Shown piece after piece: positions 11,207 through 22,397 of a DNA stretch of 64,000 nucleotides. Within the stretch, counting starts at the first letter, position 1. Every line of letters starts with the position of its first letter. Source of the stretch: Latrodectus hesperus (Eukaryota; Arthropoda; Arachnida; Araneae; Theridiidae); assembly GCA_037975125.1 (NCBI GenBank), contig CM075853.1, positions 92,994,773-93,058,772 of the forward strand, written 5' to 3'. Made by a program: the position numbers and the translations under genes. The notes under the pieces were generated by a model, which did not search any database, was not told the origin of the DNA, and saw nothing but the letters and a program-made list of their open reading frames with translations.

Positions 11207-12780
11207 CAGGGTGTCCAGAAAAGGACTCCCTGATTTCAAAATTAAATATCTCGAAAACAAAGATCGATAGAGGAATGCAGTAAACGGTATGTTTATTGTG
11301 AAAGCTGTAAGAATTTTATACAGCAGTTTGAAATAATAGTTACAAAAGTTGCTAACAGATGGCGCTGTACGCTGTACAGCTTATATCAGCATACATAAAT
11401 GAAATAATCGTATGAAAACATTCTTTGCAAAAAATCACATTACAATGTTTTCAAAATGTTCACCATTGGCACTACAGAGGTGGCGCAAATGAAGAATGAA
11501 ATTTGCCATCACATTTCGTAGTGTCTCAACAGAAATGGATTCACATGCAACACAGATCGCCGATTCAAGCTCGTCCAGCGTGGCGGGATGCTTCGGGTAG
11601 ACAATGTCTTTCAATGTGCCCCACAAAAAATAGTCACAGGGAGTCAAATCCGGCGAATATGGAGGCCAATCCATGCCTGCACCAGTAAATTTGGGATATT
11701 CCAAAGCAATGACTCGATTCCCGAAGTATTCATCAAGAAAGCGAAACACTTGTTCGGTACGATGTGGTCAGGCTCCATCTTGCATAAACCATTCAGTACG
11801 TGGTCGATCCTCTAACACTTGCTGTGTGGCGATAAATTGTTCCAAAATTGCAACGTAACGTTCACTATTAACCGTTTCTCGAATGAAAAAAGGGCCAATA
11901 ATGCCTCTGCTGCATACTGCAACCGACACAGTAACTTTAGGAGAATACAGGGGTTTCGCTTCACACCAATATGGATTTTCGGAACCCCAAAATCGCCAGT
12001 TCTGTTTATTCACGAATCCATTCAGGTGGAAGTGTGCTTCATCTGTAAACCAGATGCAGCCAACATCAAATCCTTCACTATCAATCATTGTGAGCATCTG
12101 ATTAGCAAAGTCAACCCTTTGTTGCACAGCTCGTACGGGTGAGTTTGAATTTTGAATGGAAACATGTGTAGGCTCTTTCTCAGTATTTTCTGCGTGCTGA
12201 AACGCTTCAAACCAGTCTCAGATGCAATTTCTACGGACGGATGACATTGGATTTTGCTGAATAATTGCAGAAACTGTGGCGACATTTTCAGGCGAAACTG
12301 CAGTTTGCTTGCGGCCAACATTCCCCTCTAGATCATCAGTTACGCTGCCTGTTCGTTGAAATTTGGCGAAGAGTGTACGAATGGTTTTCGCATCGGGTCC
12401 TTTTGGAACATTAAATCGTGCTTGAAAACTGCGCCTTGTTGCCGTAGGACTCTCTTTTAACCTGTGGTACTCTAGCACCAGAAAAACGCGTTGTTCAATG
12501 GAGTACATGGTTTTAATCTCTTCCTTTGGTACACTAACCTCCTTTCCCGCTTCCATAGTGGAATTGATCACTCTGGGCTTCGGATCACTATTTATACTAG
12601 GCATTAAGTATTACGATTACAGCGCCATCTATTTGCAGCTTTTGTAACTATTATTTCAAACTGCTGTATAAAATTCTTACAGTTTTCTTTATAAACATAC
12701 TGTTTACCGCATTCCTCTATCGTTCTTTGTTTTCGAAATATTTAATTTTGAAATCAGGGAGTCCTTTTCTGGACACCCTG
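11207..12780 (-). mobile_element. D,D,D mariner-like transposon, copy 1 (163-bp TIRs)
   Basis: The element starts CAGGGTGTCC just after TA (11205-11206) and ends GGACACCCTG just before TA (12781-12782), the TA duplication typical of Tc1/mariner elements. Terminal inverted repeats are long: 11207-11369 and 12618-12780, 163 bp each and highly similar. Their inner ends both carry AGATGGCGCTGTA. The transposase between them is on the minus strand and broken by frameshifts. Total length is 1574 bp. Confidence 0.92.
11435..12604 (-). pseudogene. D,D,D mariner-like transposase, frameshifted
   Basis: The transposase would cut and paste the element at TA. The reading starts at ATG 12604 with an N-terminal helix-turn-helix region resembling DUF4817 (YSIEQRVFLVLEYHRL). 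It then passes through SLHMFPFKIQ, the first catalytic Asp in IWFTDEAHFHLNG, the second in WFMQDGA and the third in SPDLTPCDYFLWG. All three catalytic aspartates are visible. Frame changes near 12225, 12130 and 11765 break the protein into four open pieces. The spacing between second and third Asp is about 47 residues after correcting the frame, longer than in copy 2 because of an extra stretch before WPPYSPDL. It is dead but not very old. Confidence 0.9.
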
Positions 12781-12782
12781 TA

Positions 12783-13620
12783 TAAAAAGCCATACAACAG
12801 CATTTAATCTGTATGTTGTGTACAACGCGTGAACTATTCCTTCAATTACTTGACATATGATATCTTGATTAGATTTTTCCATCTGCATAGACACGGGCGA
12901 TTCTGTAATAATTTGTGGCATGATTTTTTTATTTTTTTATTTTCTGGGAGATTAAAGTTAATCTTATCATAGTGTAATGGTCGGATTCTATCTTCCGAAT
13001 AAAAGGTGTCAAATTTGAATCCACTCTTTATTGAACAATGAGAGACGGCTTTTGGGTTTTTGCTTTTTTGTGTATCTATTTTTTAGATGTACACTGAATA
13101 TAGTCACTTGGGATTTTTCTGTATCCCCTTCCTTGCCATATGTGAATACAGCCTACAATCTATAAAAAAATATTTTCTTGAAAGACACAATACATTTTAA
13201 TGTCGTGTGCTCTACAACAACTTTCAATTGTGTTAGACTATCTTTTTTCCAGTGTCCAAAGGTCAAAACCATAACACAAAATAAATAACTAAAAGTTATA
13301 ATGTCAGTGTCTTAGCCAACAAAGTGCATTTTACACTAAGGCTCATAAATATAAAAAGAGCAGTTGAAGCAAATGATAACTTTATGCTTAAATAGTTTAA
13401 TTTTATCTAATCAAAGGCTTGTTATGACACATGTTTAAAAATAAATTGTTTCTAATGTTTTAAAGTTCTTAATAACTAATTAATTTTGAAGAATTTGTCA
13501 TGAATTTTGGCCCATAAACGTAGAAGGAACTTATTTTTCTATGAATCTTCCATAAAGTTATTTAATTTAGAGCAGATTAAAACTTCTTTCTTCCTAAATA
13601 TATTGTTTGAAATTACAATA
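12783..13620. other. AT-rich intergenic stretch
   Basis: Nothing recognised between copy 1 and the R1-like element. Confidence 0.5.
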
Positions 13621-14024
13621 GAATTATAATAATCAGAATACCCCCAAGGGGTGCGATAGAATTTGGAGGAGGGACAGACATGATCAAACGGCCGTCTCAA
13701 GACTTATTAGTGGACATCTGAAAAGCATGACAGGAGGACAGGAGGACAGAAGGGGATCGAGTTGTCGAGGCTTAGTGCCAGAGGCCGAGGCTTCTATGAC
13801 TAATTTCAAGTACAAAGACATGCGAAGATATTCAATTCAAATCTACCACCCGGCAGCCGCCACCTGCCTTGGTAGACGAGCCCGCGAATCATACATTGAT
13901 GAGACGAGTAAACTCGCCGGCACCCACTCTCTTTACATGGCAATCAGTACACCTATGGAAGATTTGTACGATACCTTTCTTTTATTTTCTTGCATTATTT
14001 TATTTAAAACCGTCAATTCCTATA

Positions 14025-15395
14025 CTATTCCTCAATCTCCCAGTTCTCGACCGGACCATCGTCGGTGGCACGCTGGTATTCCATCATAGAAATGTCATCC
14101 GACGCAATGGACATGATCCTTTTGAGAAACGACCAATTACGCCGGTCCAGGATGGTACTCAAGCTTGGGTTATCGTACATCAGTTTGATCCTTTCTTGCG
14201 AGGTCCTGGTACAAGACAGCACGAAGTGGAGGCAATCCCCCACCACATTGCACGAGCGAGATAACTCACTAATCGGATACCCTCGTTTATGAAGGTATTC
14301 CGGTACACGTCCATGTCCAGTCGCTATTTGGGCTACGATAGCATTACCGAAAACTCTCTTTTCAGTCACTGTTTGGATGAATCTATATGTCTGGCTACCC
14401 ACTTCATCATTATCCCATCTCTGCTGCCATACACGCGGTGATTCTTTATGCAGCACCTTGAGAAGGTGCGACCTTGGACGTGAAAGGTCCAGCATTGGCT
14501 CTGGTAGGTTCGCAGCCTCTTTGGCCAGTTCATCTGCCCCTTCGTTACCGACAGTGCCTGCATGAGCACGTACATAATGCAGGAATACCTCTCTTCCGCT
14601 AGTTGCTTCCCGGTAAGAGTCTTTCACTTTATTAACCAAGATGTTTTGGTTGTTCGGATCGGCCAGGGAGTAAAGGGAGGACAACAAGTCGCTGTATATA
14701 TGATGCACGCTATTGCCCGGTCTACTTTTGAGCCAATCTAGTGCCGGTCCCAGTGCCGATATTTCCGCCTGAAAGACAGAATTTTCGTCACCAAGTCTAG
14801 CGCCATAAGTGTCAATTTCTTGCCCAAAGTAGAAGATGGTGAACCCTAAACCAACTTTACCATCAATGCCTGATCCGTCCGTATATATCTCTAGACCCTC
14901 ACCAGTCGGCCTTTCACTATCGAAAGGTACACTGCACCTGTCCGCTGGGTGACACTTTAAGATATCAACCCTCTGCTCGACATCTTCTGGCCGCAGATTA
15001 ATCTCGTAGAAGGAGTGTGGCTTGCGCTCTACCAATATCATAAGCTTCGCATATTCTATGCCTGCTTTAATGTCTAGCGATAGGACACCCGCCAGTACTT
15101 GTACAACAGCAGTAGAAACAGTCCTGTAGTTTCTTGTTATTGCAACTAGTTCTGGTCTTTGCACACTTTGTAGGTGGCCACAGAAAGTCTTGTATTTCAA
15201 TCTGTGTCCCCATGCTCCTACACAGAAGAGAGCCATTCTTTCGGTTCCACTTCTATAAAGGCGTTTGAGTAGCTCGGGCTCTCGCCCGAACAGGACTTTC
15301 GCCGTCCGTTGGAGTGCCATTGTGACATTCACAATATTTTGCCTCACCTCATTTAGATGGTAATTGAAGGTGAGTGCGCTATCTACTTTACGCCC
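14025..15395 (-). pseudogene. R1-type ORF2 C-terminal part with RNase H
   Basis: This continues ORF2 in another frame from VDSALTFNYHLN to the natural stop. The longer open frame extends upstream to 15536, but that extra N-terminus is out-of-frame RT. Upstream is the RT connection region. The RNase H domain shows YTDGSGIDGKVGLGF (Asp), FQAEISALGPAL (Glu), IYSDLLSSLYSL (Asp) and ADELAKEA (Asp) in the expected order, so it would remove RNA from the RNA:DNA hybrid. Next comes a Cys/His tail, SCNVVGDCLHFVLSC, as in many I/R1-group elements. The domain itself looks intact. Confidence 0.9.
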
Positions 15396-16905
15396 AGGAA
15401 TTTTAGCTCCTGCACAGACTTCATGGAGGTTCCGTCCCATCTGAATACAGGCGGTCGCTTTAATTTGCGCCTTCTGGTGACCGTGAGGGCCACCATTTTG
15501 CTGGGATTGAATACCAGCTTGTACATCTTCCCCCATTTGCTGATCGTATTGAGGGCTATCTCCGCATTTTTCTCGAGCTTTGCTCTTGAATCACCAGCTG
15601 CGACCAGCAGCATGTCGTCAGCGAAGCCAATAAGCCTCGTATCATTCGGCATGTCCAGTCGCAATGCGCTGTCTACAACTATGTTCCAGAATAGTGGTCC
15701 ACTACATGACCCCTGCGGTACATCTCTGCTGGATTCGAAAACTAGGTTTTCTCCCGAGCCTTTATATATGATTTTCCCGTCTTCCAGATAGGACTTTACC
15801 AACATATATATATTGTGTGTACATCGTGCCTGACCGAGGAGGAACATTACGCCTGGTTTCCACACGCTGTCAAAAGCCCCCTGAACATGTAGTGAGATTA
15901 GGCTCACGTACTTTCCTAGCTCCTGGAAATATCGTATTATGTCGTTGAGACACACGTGCGCCGTGTCGCACGAACAACCCGGCCTGAAGCCATGTTGGGC
16001 AGGGTGAAGCGCCTGAGTCTTCACCAAATGGTAATATATCCTTTGTGTGAGGATCTTGTCCAGCACTTTACCTAGACTAGACAATAGACAAATTGGCCTA
16101 TATGAGCGCGCCTCTGACGCGTTCTTTCTCGGTTTCTTGAATAACACCAGTTTGGCATGTTTCCATGATCTTGGGAAATGCTTAAGAAAAAGGCATTTGT
16201 TGAAGAGGAGCACAAACATTCCGGGATTTCTCTCGAAAATTATCTGCACCACCTCGGCCGGGATTTCGTCGAGTCCCGGAGCCTTCTTCTTTGCCATGGA
16301 TTTAACTACCGACTTTATCTCCACTTTCGTGAATGGCCGATCATTATCTCCACAATCATAGGAGTCCGCTAACCTCCTCATGCCTTCTTGCTCACTACTT
16401 TCCTGGTCCTTATCATCCACCGGGAACAGTCCAGCTACAATCGTTTTGACGGTCTCCTCCTCGCTAGTGCTCGGGGTCCCGTCAGGCAATTTTACGCTAC
16501 TTAATGGAGTGCTTTTAACAGCGTTTCCAACCGCTAGTTTGTATGGCAACGACCACACATTGGATCGCATGATGTTTTGGCAGAACTTATCCCAGTTTGA
16601 CTCCTTTTTCTCAAGTATGAGTCTTTTGTACTGGGCCGCAGATCTGTTATACATCGTTTTTCTGGCTTTGCGCTCATCGGAGTCGGCACATTTCTGATAC
16701 CTTCTCCTCAACGCTCGCGTTTTGCTCCGTAGCGTCGTCAACTAATCATCCCACCATGGAACCTGCTTCCTAGCGGTCGTGCTAGTACGAGGCCGGAATC
16801 TTCTGTTGCAGATCTCCTGCAGTACCTGAATGATGTCATCCACCACTTCATCTAGGTCTTTGCCTTCTTTAGCTCTTAGGATCTTATCATTGAGATTAGG
16901 TACTT
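15383..16905 (-). pseudogene. R1-type reverse transcriptase with motif A Asp to His change
   Basis: The frame runs from near 16905 (LNDKILRAKEGKDL, then VPWWDD) through an in-frame TAG at about 16742, then 452 open codons to 15383. RT motifs in order: KKKAPGLDEIPAE, RSYRPICLLSSLGKVLDK, PAQHGFRPGCS, motif A as SLHVQGAFDSVW, motif B as DVPQGSCSGPLFWNIVVD, motif C as IGFADDMLLVAAGD, then W-GK-KLVFNPSKM and KFLGVK. R1-group elements have an Asp where this copy has His in LHVQGAFD, so a metal-binding residue is lost in addition to the stop codon. A frame break after KFLGVK separates this from the RNase H part. Confidence 0.9.
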
Positions 16906-17252
16906 TTTTTATTTAAGTCTGCACCCAATCTCATAAGGCGATATTTGCCTAGACTCAGTATTTATTTCTCTAGTATTTAGTCTCTAGTATTTATTTCAAA
17001 CAATATGCACTCTATATTGCAAAAGTTTTGTTGTGTGGAGAAAAAGTTGCAGACTCTTACCGGTACGTACATACTTCTTCGAACTTTATTAGCTTTGAGA
17101 AGAACTCAAGCAATTTATTTTAATTTATTTAAGTTTGTAGGAATTCGGGAATTCCAATAAGATAAATTTATTAATTAGTTTATTATATAGTTTCAAGTTC
17201 AAGTAGTTCTATAGTTTATTTCTTCAAGTACGTACAAGATGTTATATTCAAA

Positions 17253-18520
17253 ATGACAGACTTACAAGACGAAATACCATTTATTGAATGTGAATATCGC
17301 ATGCCAAAACATGCATCGAACTCTATATTAGACTATGATGATAATACACCTTTAGCTATACAATTAGCTTCAGAAGCTGGAATTTCAAATTTCACAGTGT
17401 TTTGCCTACAGCAGGATATGCCTCAGTTCCTAAGAGGCCTTTACAGTTAAAATCTGAACTATTAAACGCTATTTCCAACAAAAATGGGATTGAAGAAGTC
17501 AGACATACCAGAAACGGAAAACTAATCGCTACAAATGATTATAAATCTGCAACAGAAATTTGTAAAATCGAAACAGTATTAAATGTTCCTGTGACTCCCC
17601 AAATACAAATTGAACTATACACTACAAAATTTACTATCCCGTTCATATCAGTGGACGAAAGTCTAGAAAATCTAGCATTAGAAATTGAAAATAACGGCCT
17701 TATTTTATCTCAAATAGAACGTTTTAATAAAAAGGGATCTTCAGAACTTTCAGAAACTATCTTGGTAAAAGTCTACGGACATAAAATCCCGTCTCACATA
17801 CACAAATTAAAGTATTTTTATCTATTGTAAACGTAAAGATTTTTGTGGATAAAGTTTGTCGATGTGGAATTTGTTTTAAATTTACACATGCAACAAAAAA
17901 TGTAAAGTACAAACAGCTTTATGCAGACTGTGGCTCACATCACAATAATGATCCTTGTTCAACTAAAGTCCCATATTGTGTAAACTGCAAAGGACCTCAC
18001 GCTTCAGATGATCCTTAATGTTCATCTCGTGAAGAAGAAACTCGGTTTTTAAAATTTAAGGCAATAAACCATTTCTTTTATTGAAGCAAGAAGACAATTT
18101 AAAAGCTCAAAAACCAGTTTTGCTACAATTGTAAAGTCTAATCAACCATCAGAAATTACTCATGCTAAAATAAATTATATAGTCACCTCAATACTTACGA
18201 AATTTGAAGAGTCAGTAGACAAAAATTTTTTAGCTATTCAAACCTAACAAGAAGCCATTCTTAATACTATTTTCCAAAAATTTGAAGAAACTGTAAGCAA
18301 AATTTTTGAAACTAGAAGTCTCTCGTCATCCCCTGCTAGAAGGAAAACTCGAAAAAGTAGTCGAATCCAAAAACAATCATCAAACCCTAGTAATAGTGAC
18401 ATTCATTTCAATCATATTTTACCTGTGAACAGTGTATTTAATTTTAGTAACTCTTCTGAAGAGCAGTCAGAAATAATTGAAGATGCAAAATTCAGAAAGG
18501 GAAGTAATAAAATTTCCTAA
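17253..18520 (+). pseudogene. LINE ORF1 (gag-like, CCHC zinc knuckles)
   Basis: ORF1 proteins of this group bind element RNA in the retrotransposition particle. ATG at 17253 opens 65 codons; a frame change near 17405-17440 leads into the 17402-17830 frame, and another near 17810 leads to the zinc-knuckle region. That region reads CRCGICFKFTHATK, YADCGSHH and YCVNCKGPHASDDP, the Cys/His spacing expected of Jockey-type ORF1. An in-frame TAA follows directly, replacing a residue just before the next Cys. Downstream coding sense fades. At least two frameshifts and one stop make it nonfunctional. Confidence 0.8.
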
Positions 18521-18601
18521 CAGATGGGACGCGCAACTTCTATCCTGGGTGCATCAGTCCTTAGAAGTCAAATTGTAATTATAATAATTGTAACTTTTTT
18601 C

Positions 18602-19660
18602 ATGTTCTCATTAATTTCGTGGAATGCACGTAGTGTTCTCAATAATTTTTTTTATTGAACCATTACATATATTCAGACTTGTATGCTTGATTCTTGAGAT
18701 CCGCTTGTAAGTCTTCGTCGATAATAGGACAAATAGCACAATGACAAATGTACAACCACAGAAGGATAACGAAGAAAACACCCAGGGCCACGGTGGGAAT
18801 CGAACCCGCACTCCTACGCTCTCAAGCGATTAGCAGAGTGATACTTTGACCACTCAGCCACGGAGCGCCCATTTCTCAATAAGCGCCCATACATGAAACT
18901 TCATTATTTTAACTCTGCAGACGTTATTGCAATACAAGAAACTTGGTTAAAAAAAGTTGACAAGATATCTTTATTTAAAAAAATAATCTTTCGTAAAGAT
19001 AAAGAATATAGCCGAGGTGGCGGCCTTCTCCTAGCAGTAAATAAAAATATTCCAACAAGGCAATTTTCTCCTATCCGTCTCTCAGATGATGGCAGAGAAC
19101 TCTTAGCAATCAAGATCACAGTGGCAACGATTACAATAACTATTATTAATGTTTACATTCCTCCTGGCAAATTTTCTTCAGAGTAGCTTCATAGCATAAT
19201 TCAAGAAATTCAGCCATATTATATCCTTATAGGAGATTTCAATATTAGACATACATCATTAGGAAGCGGTTCTACTTCATCAAAGGCAAATGACCTTCTT
19301 GAATGGATTCAGGAAGAGAATTGCTGCCTCCTGAACTCTGAAATTCCAACACATTATGGTCCACATCATAAACCTTCACTCATTGATTTCACCTTTGTAT
19401 CACCAGACATTTATCACCGAAGTTATATTGAAGTTCACCCAGATTGTTTTGGAAGTGATCATTTACCATCTAAAACTAGCATAGCTATTGGAGATATTGA
19501 TCACCATATACCGAACAGATCACGTATCCTGTGGTCAGAATTCTTTGCTTCCATCAATACTGATCATGAAATTTCTAATCTTCACTCTATTGAACAATTC
19601 AATCATCTCTGCATAAATAAACTTCACAAGTTTCGAAGATGGCAGAAAATGCCATGTAAA
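18602..19660 (+). pseudogene. LINE ORF2 endonuclease, split by a SINE
   Basis: ORF2 starts MFSLISWNARSVLN at 18602, with the catalytic Asn of the APE-like nuclease. The SINE then intervenes; reading resumes at about 18873 with a duplicated TTCTCAATAA and continues NKRPYMKLHYFNSADV, QETWL (catalytic Glu), then YILIGDFNIRHTSLG, IDFTFVS and GSDHLPS (catalytic Asp/His). A TAG at about 19184 interrupts after PPGKFSSE. Removing the SINE with one target copy joins VLN to KRPYMK in frame. The linker PYPPWWSSRCG leads into the RT frame. Confidence 0.87.
18646..18872 (-). mobile_element. tRNA-Ser-like SINE, copy 1
   Basis: On the minus strand the element begins GGGCGCTCCGTGGCTGAGTG with an A-box-like TGGCTGAGTGG, a CTGCTAATCGC anticodon region resembling tRNA-Ser(GCT), and a B box GGGTTCGATTCCC. 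A non-tRNA body of about 140 bp follows, then a tail ATGTAATGG and a short A-rich end. A perfect 10-bp target duplication TTCTCAATAA flanks it (18636-18645 and 18873-18882). It is non-autonomous and would rely on a LINE for movement. It interrupts ORF2 of the host LINE. A second copy lies at 42167. Confidence 0.92.
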
Positions 19661-21589
19661 CCTTATCCCCCATGGTGGTCTTCTAGATGTGGTTATCTCC
19701 TGGGCCAAAAAAGACGTCTTTGGCGTAAAGCTAAACGCACATGTGATAAGTACGTTTGGATGGCATATAAAAGAACTGCAGCAGAACTACATCGACTACT
19801 CATATATCTCTCTCGAAAATATTGGGACGAAATAATAATTTCAGCTGGAACATCAAAAAATATTTTCAACTTATTAAAAAATCTCCAAAATAGAGTTACA
19901 GTATCTCCAACTTCACATATGATCCTATTACATAATAATTCTCCAGTGACAGATCCTACCCATCAAGCTAATATGTTTACAGACTTCTACACTCGTTCAC
20001 CAATTTTAGAGGTTATTCCACTGGATTTAAGTACAAGTGAGGATTTCTCTTACAATAAACCCTTTACTGCATCTGAACTGCAAGAAGCTTTGGCCAGATG
20101 CAAAAACTCGTCTGTTGGTCCAGATAAGATATCTACAAAAATATTAAAAGGCATTACTACTACCAACCTAGACTACCTCCTCTCCCTGATAAATAAATCG
20201 TGGCTTACAGGTATTGTACCAGAAATATGGAAATCCTCTATTGTTATTCCAATTTTAAAACCGGGAAAGATGGCCAATCTTGTGGCATCGTACCGTCCTA
20301 TATCTCTGACTAGTGTCATGTGTAAATTAATGGAAAGAATGATTTTGAAGAGATTTATTGACCATATATCAACCTTCATATCTTTCTTTCATCCCAATCA
20401 CCACGGATTTCTGCCACATCGAGGTTGTGACAGTATTTTATCCATCATTCATCATCACATAATTTCTGCCAGATCCTCTAGAAAATTTGTTGTTTTGGTT
20501 GCAGTGGATATTTCCCAGGCCTATGATTCAGTTTGGCCAGATGGCCTAGTTTATAAATTACTTCAAGCAAACATCAAAGGAAACGCTGCTTTGTGGATTC
20601 AACAGTTCATTACAACTCGCTATTTTCAAGTAAAGTGGAGAAATAAGCTATCTTCATCAGCCACCTCATATAGGGGAGTTCCACAGGGGAGCGTGTTATC
20701 ACCTTTCCTGTTCTCAGTGTTTATGGCAGACCTCTACGATATCCTTCCCCCTGACATCAAATGCTTCATGTACGCTGATGATATATTTCTACTATATGAA
20801 TCTGTTAACTTGGGAAAACTTCAGCAGAAACTAACATCTGCACTTGGAATATTACAAAATTGGTGTCAAGAATGGAAGTTATCGATAGACCCACAAAAAT
20901 GTTCTATGATTAACTTTTCTTCAAAACGACAACAACCTAATTTCAACTTGTTCATCAACAATCATCCTATTTCCTGGAGTAAAAATATTCGAATTTTGGG
21001 ATTACATTTTTCACACAATTTATCTTTCCGTCATCATTTTCAGGAAAAGAGAAAAGCTATATCAAAAAAGTTGAATGCTTTAAAAGGTATCGCAGGTAAT
21101 AGATGGGGTGCTCGTACTGCTCATCTTCTTCAAATCGTGAAATCCTTTATTGTCTCCAGTCTGGATTATGGCTGTCATATATTTAGTTCAGCATGCACAA
21201 CAGATCGCAAAATCCTTGAAACTATATATCACACTGCCCTAAGAATTGCCACAGGTCTTCCTAAGTGGACCCCCATACCGATAGTTCTACAAGAAGCAGG
21301 AGAAACTTCTCTTCACTCTAGACATGAAATGCTCTCCTTAAACTTTTACATTCGGAATTTAAGCAAGTCATCATTATCCCCCTGTGCTTCAGCTTGGGAA
21401 AAGCTAACTTACAATCGAGTTAATCGTAATCATCCTCTGGCCATTAAAGCCAAATTGTGGCTCGACCAACAAGGAATAAATACCTCGTGCATATTAAAAG
21501 TCCCAATAGACTGGCCAGAAATGTCAAAAAAATCTCCATTTGTTCCTCGAGTCTCCCTTTTCAGACTAAATCATTGCCAAAAGATATAA
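19649..21589 (+). pseudogene. LINE ORF2 reverse transcriptase, 646 open codons
   Basis: This is the longest open frame in the window. It encodes the linker and complete RT fingers, palm and thumb: SSVGPDKISTKILKG, VASYRPISLTSVMCKLMER, HHGFLPHRGCDS, motif A AVDISQAYDSVW, motif B YRGVPQGSVLSPFLFSV, motif C CFMYADDIFLL, then WKLSIDPQKCSMINFS and IRILGLHF. All catalytic aspartates are present. The enzyme would copy element RNA at the nicked target. The initiating ATG given is only the first Met of the open frame; the true ORF2 start is upstream. The C-terminal end is out of frame with RNase H (break near 21560-21590). Confidence 0.92.
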
Positions 21590-22396
21590 TTTGTAAGCTA
21601 TTTCACCAAGTTTGTGAGTCATCATGGCAGACAGATACGCTGATTTTTACAGATGCTTCCAAGCAGGGATCAAATGTGGGTATTGCAATAGTCAATTTTA
21701 CAACTAGTTTATCAATAACAGGGAAAATTAGTTCCATAAACTCCATCTTCTCGGCAGAGGCTATGGCACTGCTTATTGCAGTCTCTAAAATTTGCACTGA
21801 ACCCAAAAAATATGTCATTTTCACAGATTCACTTTCATGCATCTCTGCTCTTTCAGATTTTTCCAGGACATCACCAACTATCATTCAACTGCTCCGATCC
21901 CAAATGATTCAATCTACTCAAAAGTGCTTGTCAATACAGTTAGTTTGGGTTCCAGGACATTCAGGGATTGCAGATATTGAAATTGCAGACTCATTGGCGA
22001 AAGCAGCAACAGTGAGTCATATGCTATTCGATCTATTTCTCCTGAAGATCTGAAACAACACATCAAAAAATATTACTTTAAAGAAAGTCTCAATCAATGG
22101 AAAAATAGCAAATATGCTGAAGCATTCACTCATCTCACATCTATTCGCAAAAATCATAGAATGTTAACGAAATCGAGACTAGAAGACGTATAGCGGGCCA
22201 GAAAAAGAACAAGATCCTTTCCTAACAATTCTATTCTATTTAGGTTTAATCTCTGGCATACAGACCGCTGTCAGTGCGGTGAACCAGAAACCATAGATCA
22301 TATTTTACTAGATTGTCCATTATACGAACATCTGAGGAATCAACTACGGAAAAAATTAGGTATAGAAGCATTATCATTCTCTTGGATATTTGAACT
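21560..22396 (+). pseudogene. LINE ORF2 RNase H and Cys/His tail
   Basis: In a second frame the protein continues with IFTDASKQGSNVGIAI (Asp), FSAEAMALLIAV (Glu), IFTDSLSCISAL (Asp) and WVPGHSGIADIEIADSLAKAA (His/Asp), a complete RNase H active site. Another frame change near 22020 leads to SPEDLKQHIKKYY, a TAG at about 22192, then the Cys/His motif CQCGEPETIDHILLDC. The sequence stops at the Tc1 insertion (22398). Downstream of it, from 24002, the reading resumes and ends at TAG 24052-24054. Confidence 0.88.
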
Positions 22397-22397
22397 A

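Larger units (their letters stand above)
13625..16906 (-). mobile_element. R1-clade non-LTR retrotransposon, 5'-truncated
   Basis: On the minus strand this holds the end of the endonuclease-RT linker, an RT with a FADD box, an RNase H domain and a Cys/His C-terminal motif, followed by about 400 bp of 3' UTR. The 5' end is cut off near 16906, just upstream of LNDKILRAKEG, with no endonuclease domain left. The 3' boundary near 13625 is soft because no long A tail is seen. The C+G-rich coding sequence contrasts with its flanks. The 5' end abuts the 5' region of the next element on the opposite strand. Confidence 0.88.

Noticed and set aside
15357..15791. 144-codon plus-strand frame opposite the R1-like RT
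   Set aside because: Shadow of the GC-rich RT reading frame; no domain and opposite to an evident coding strand.
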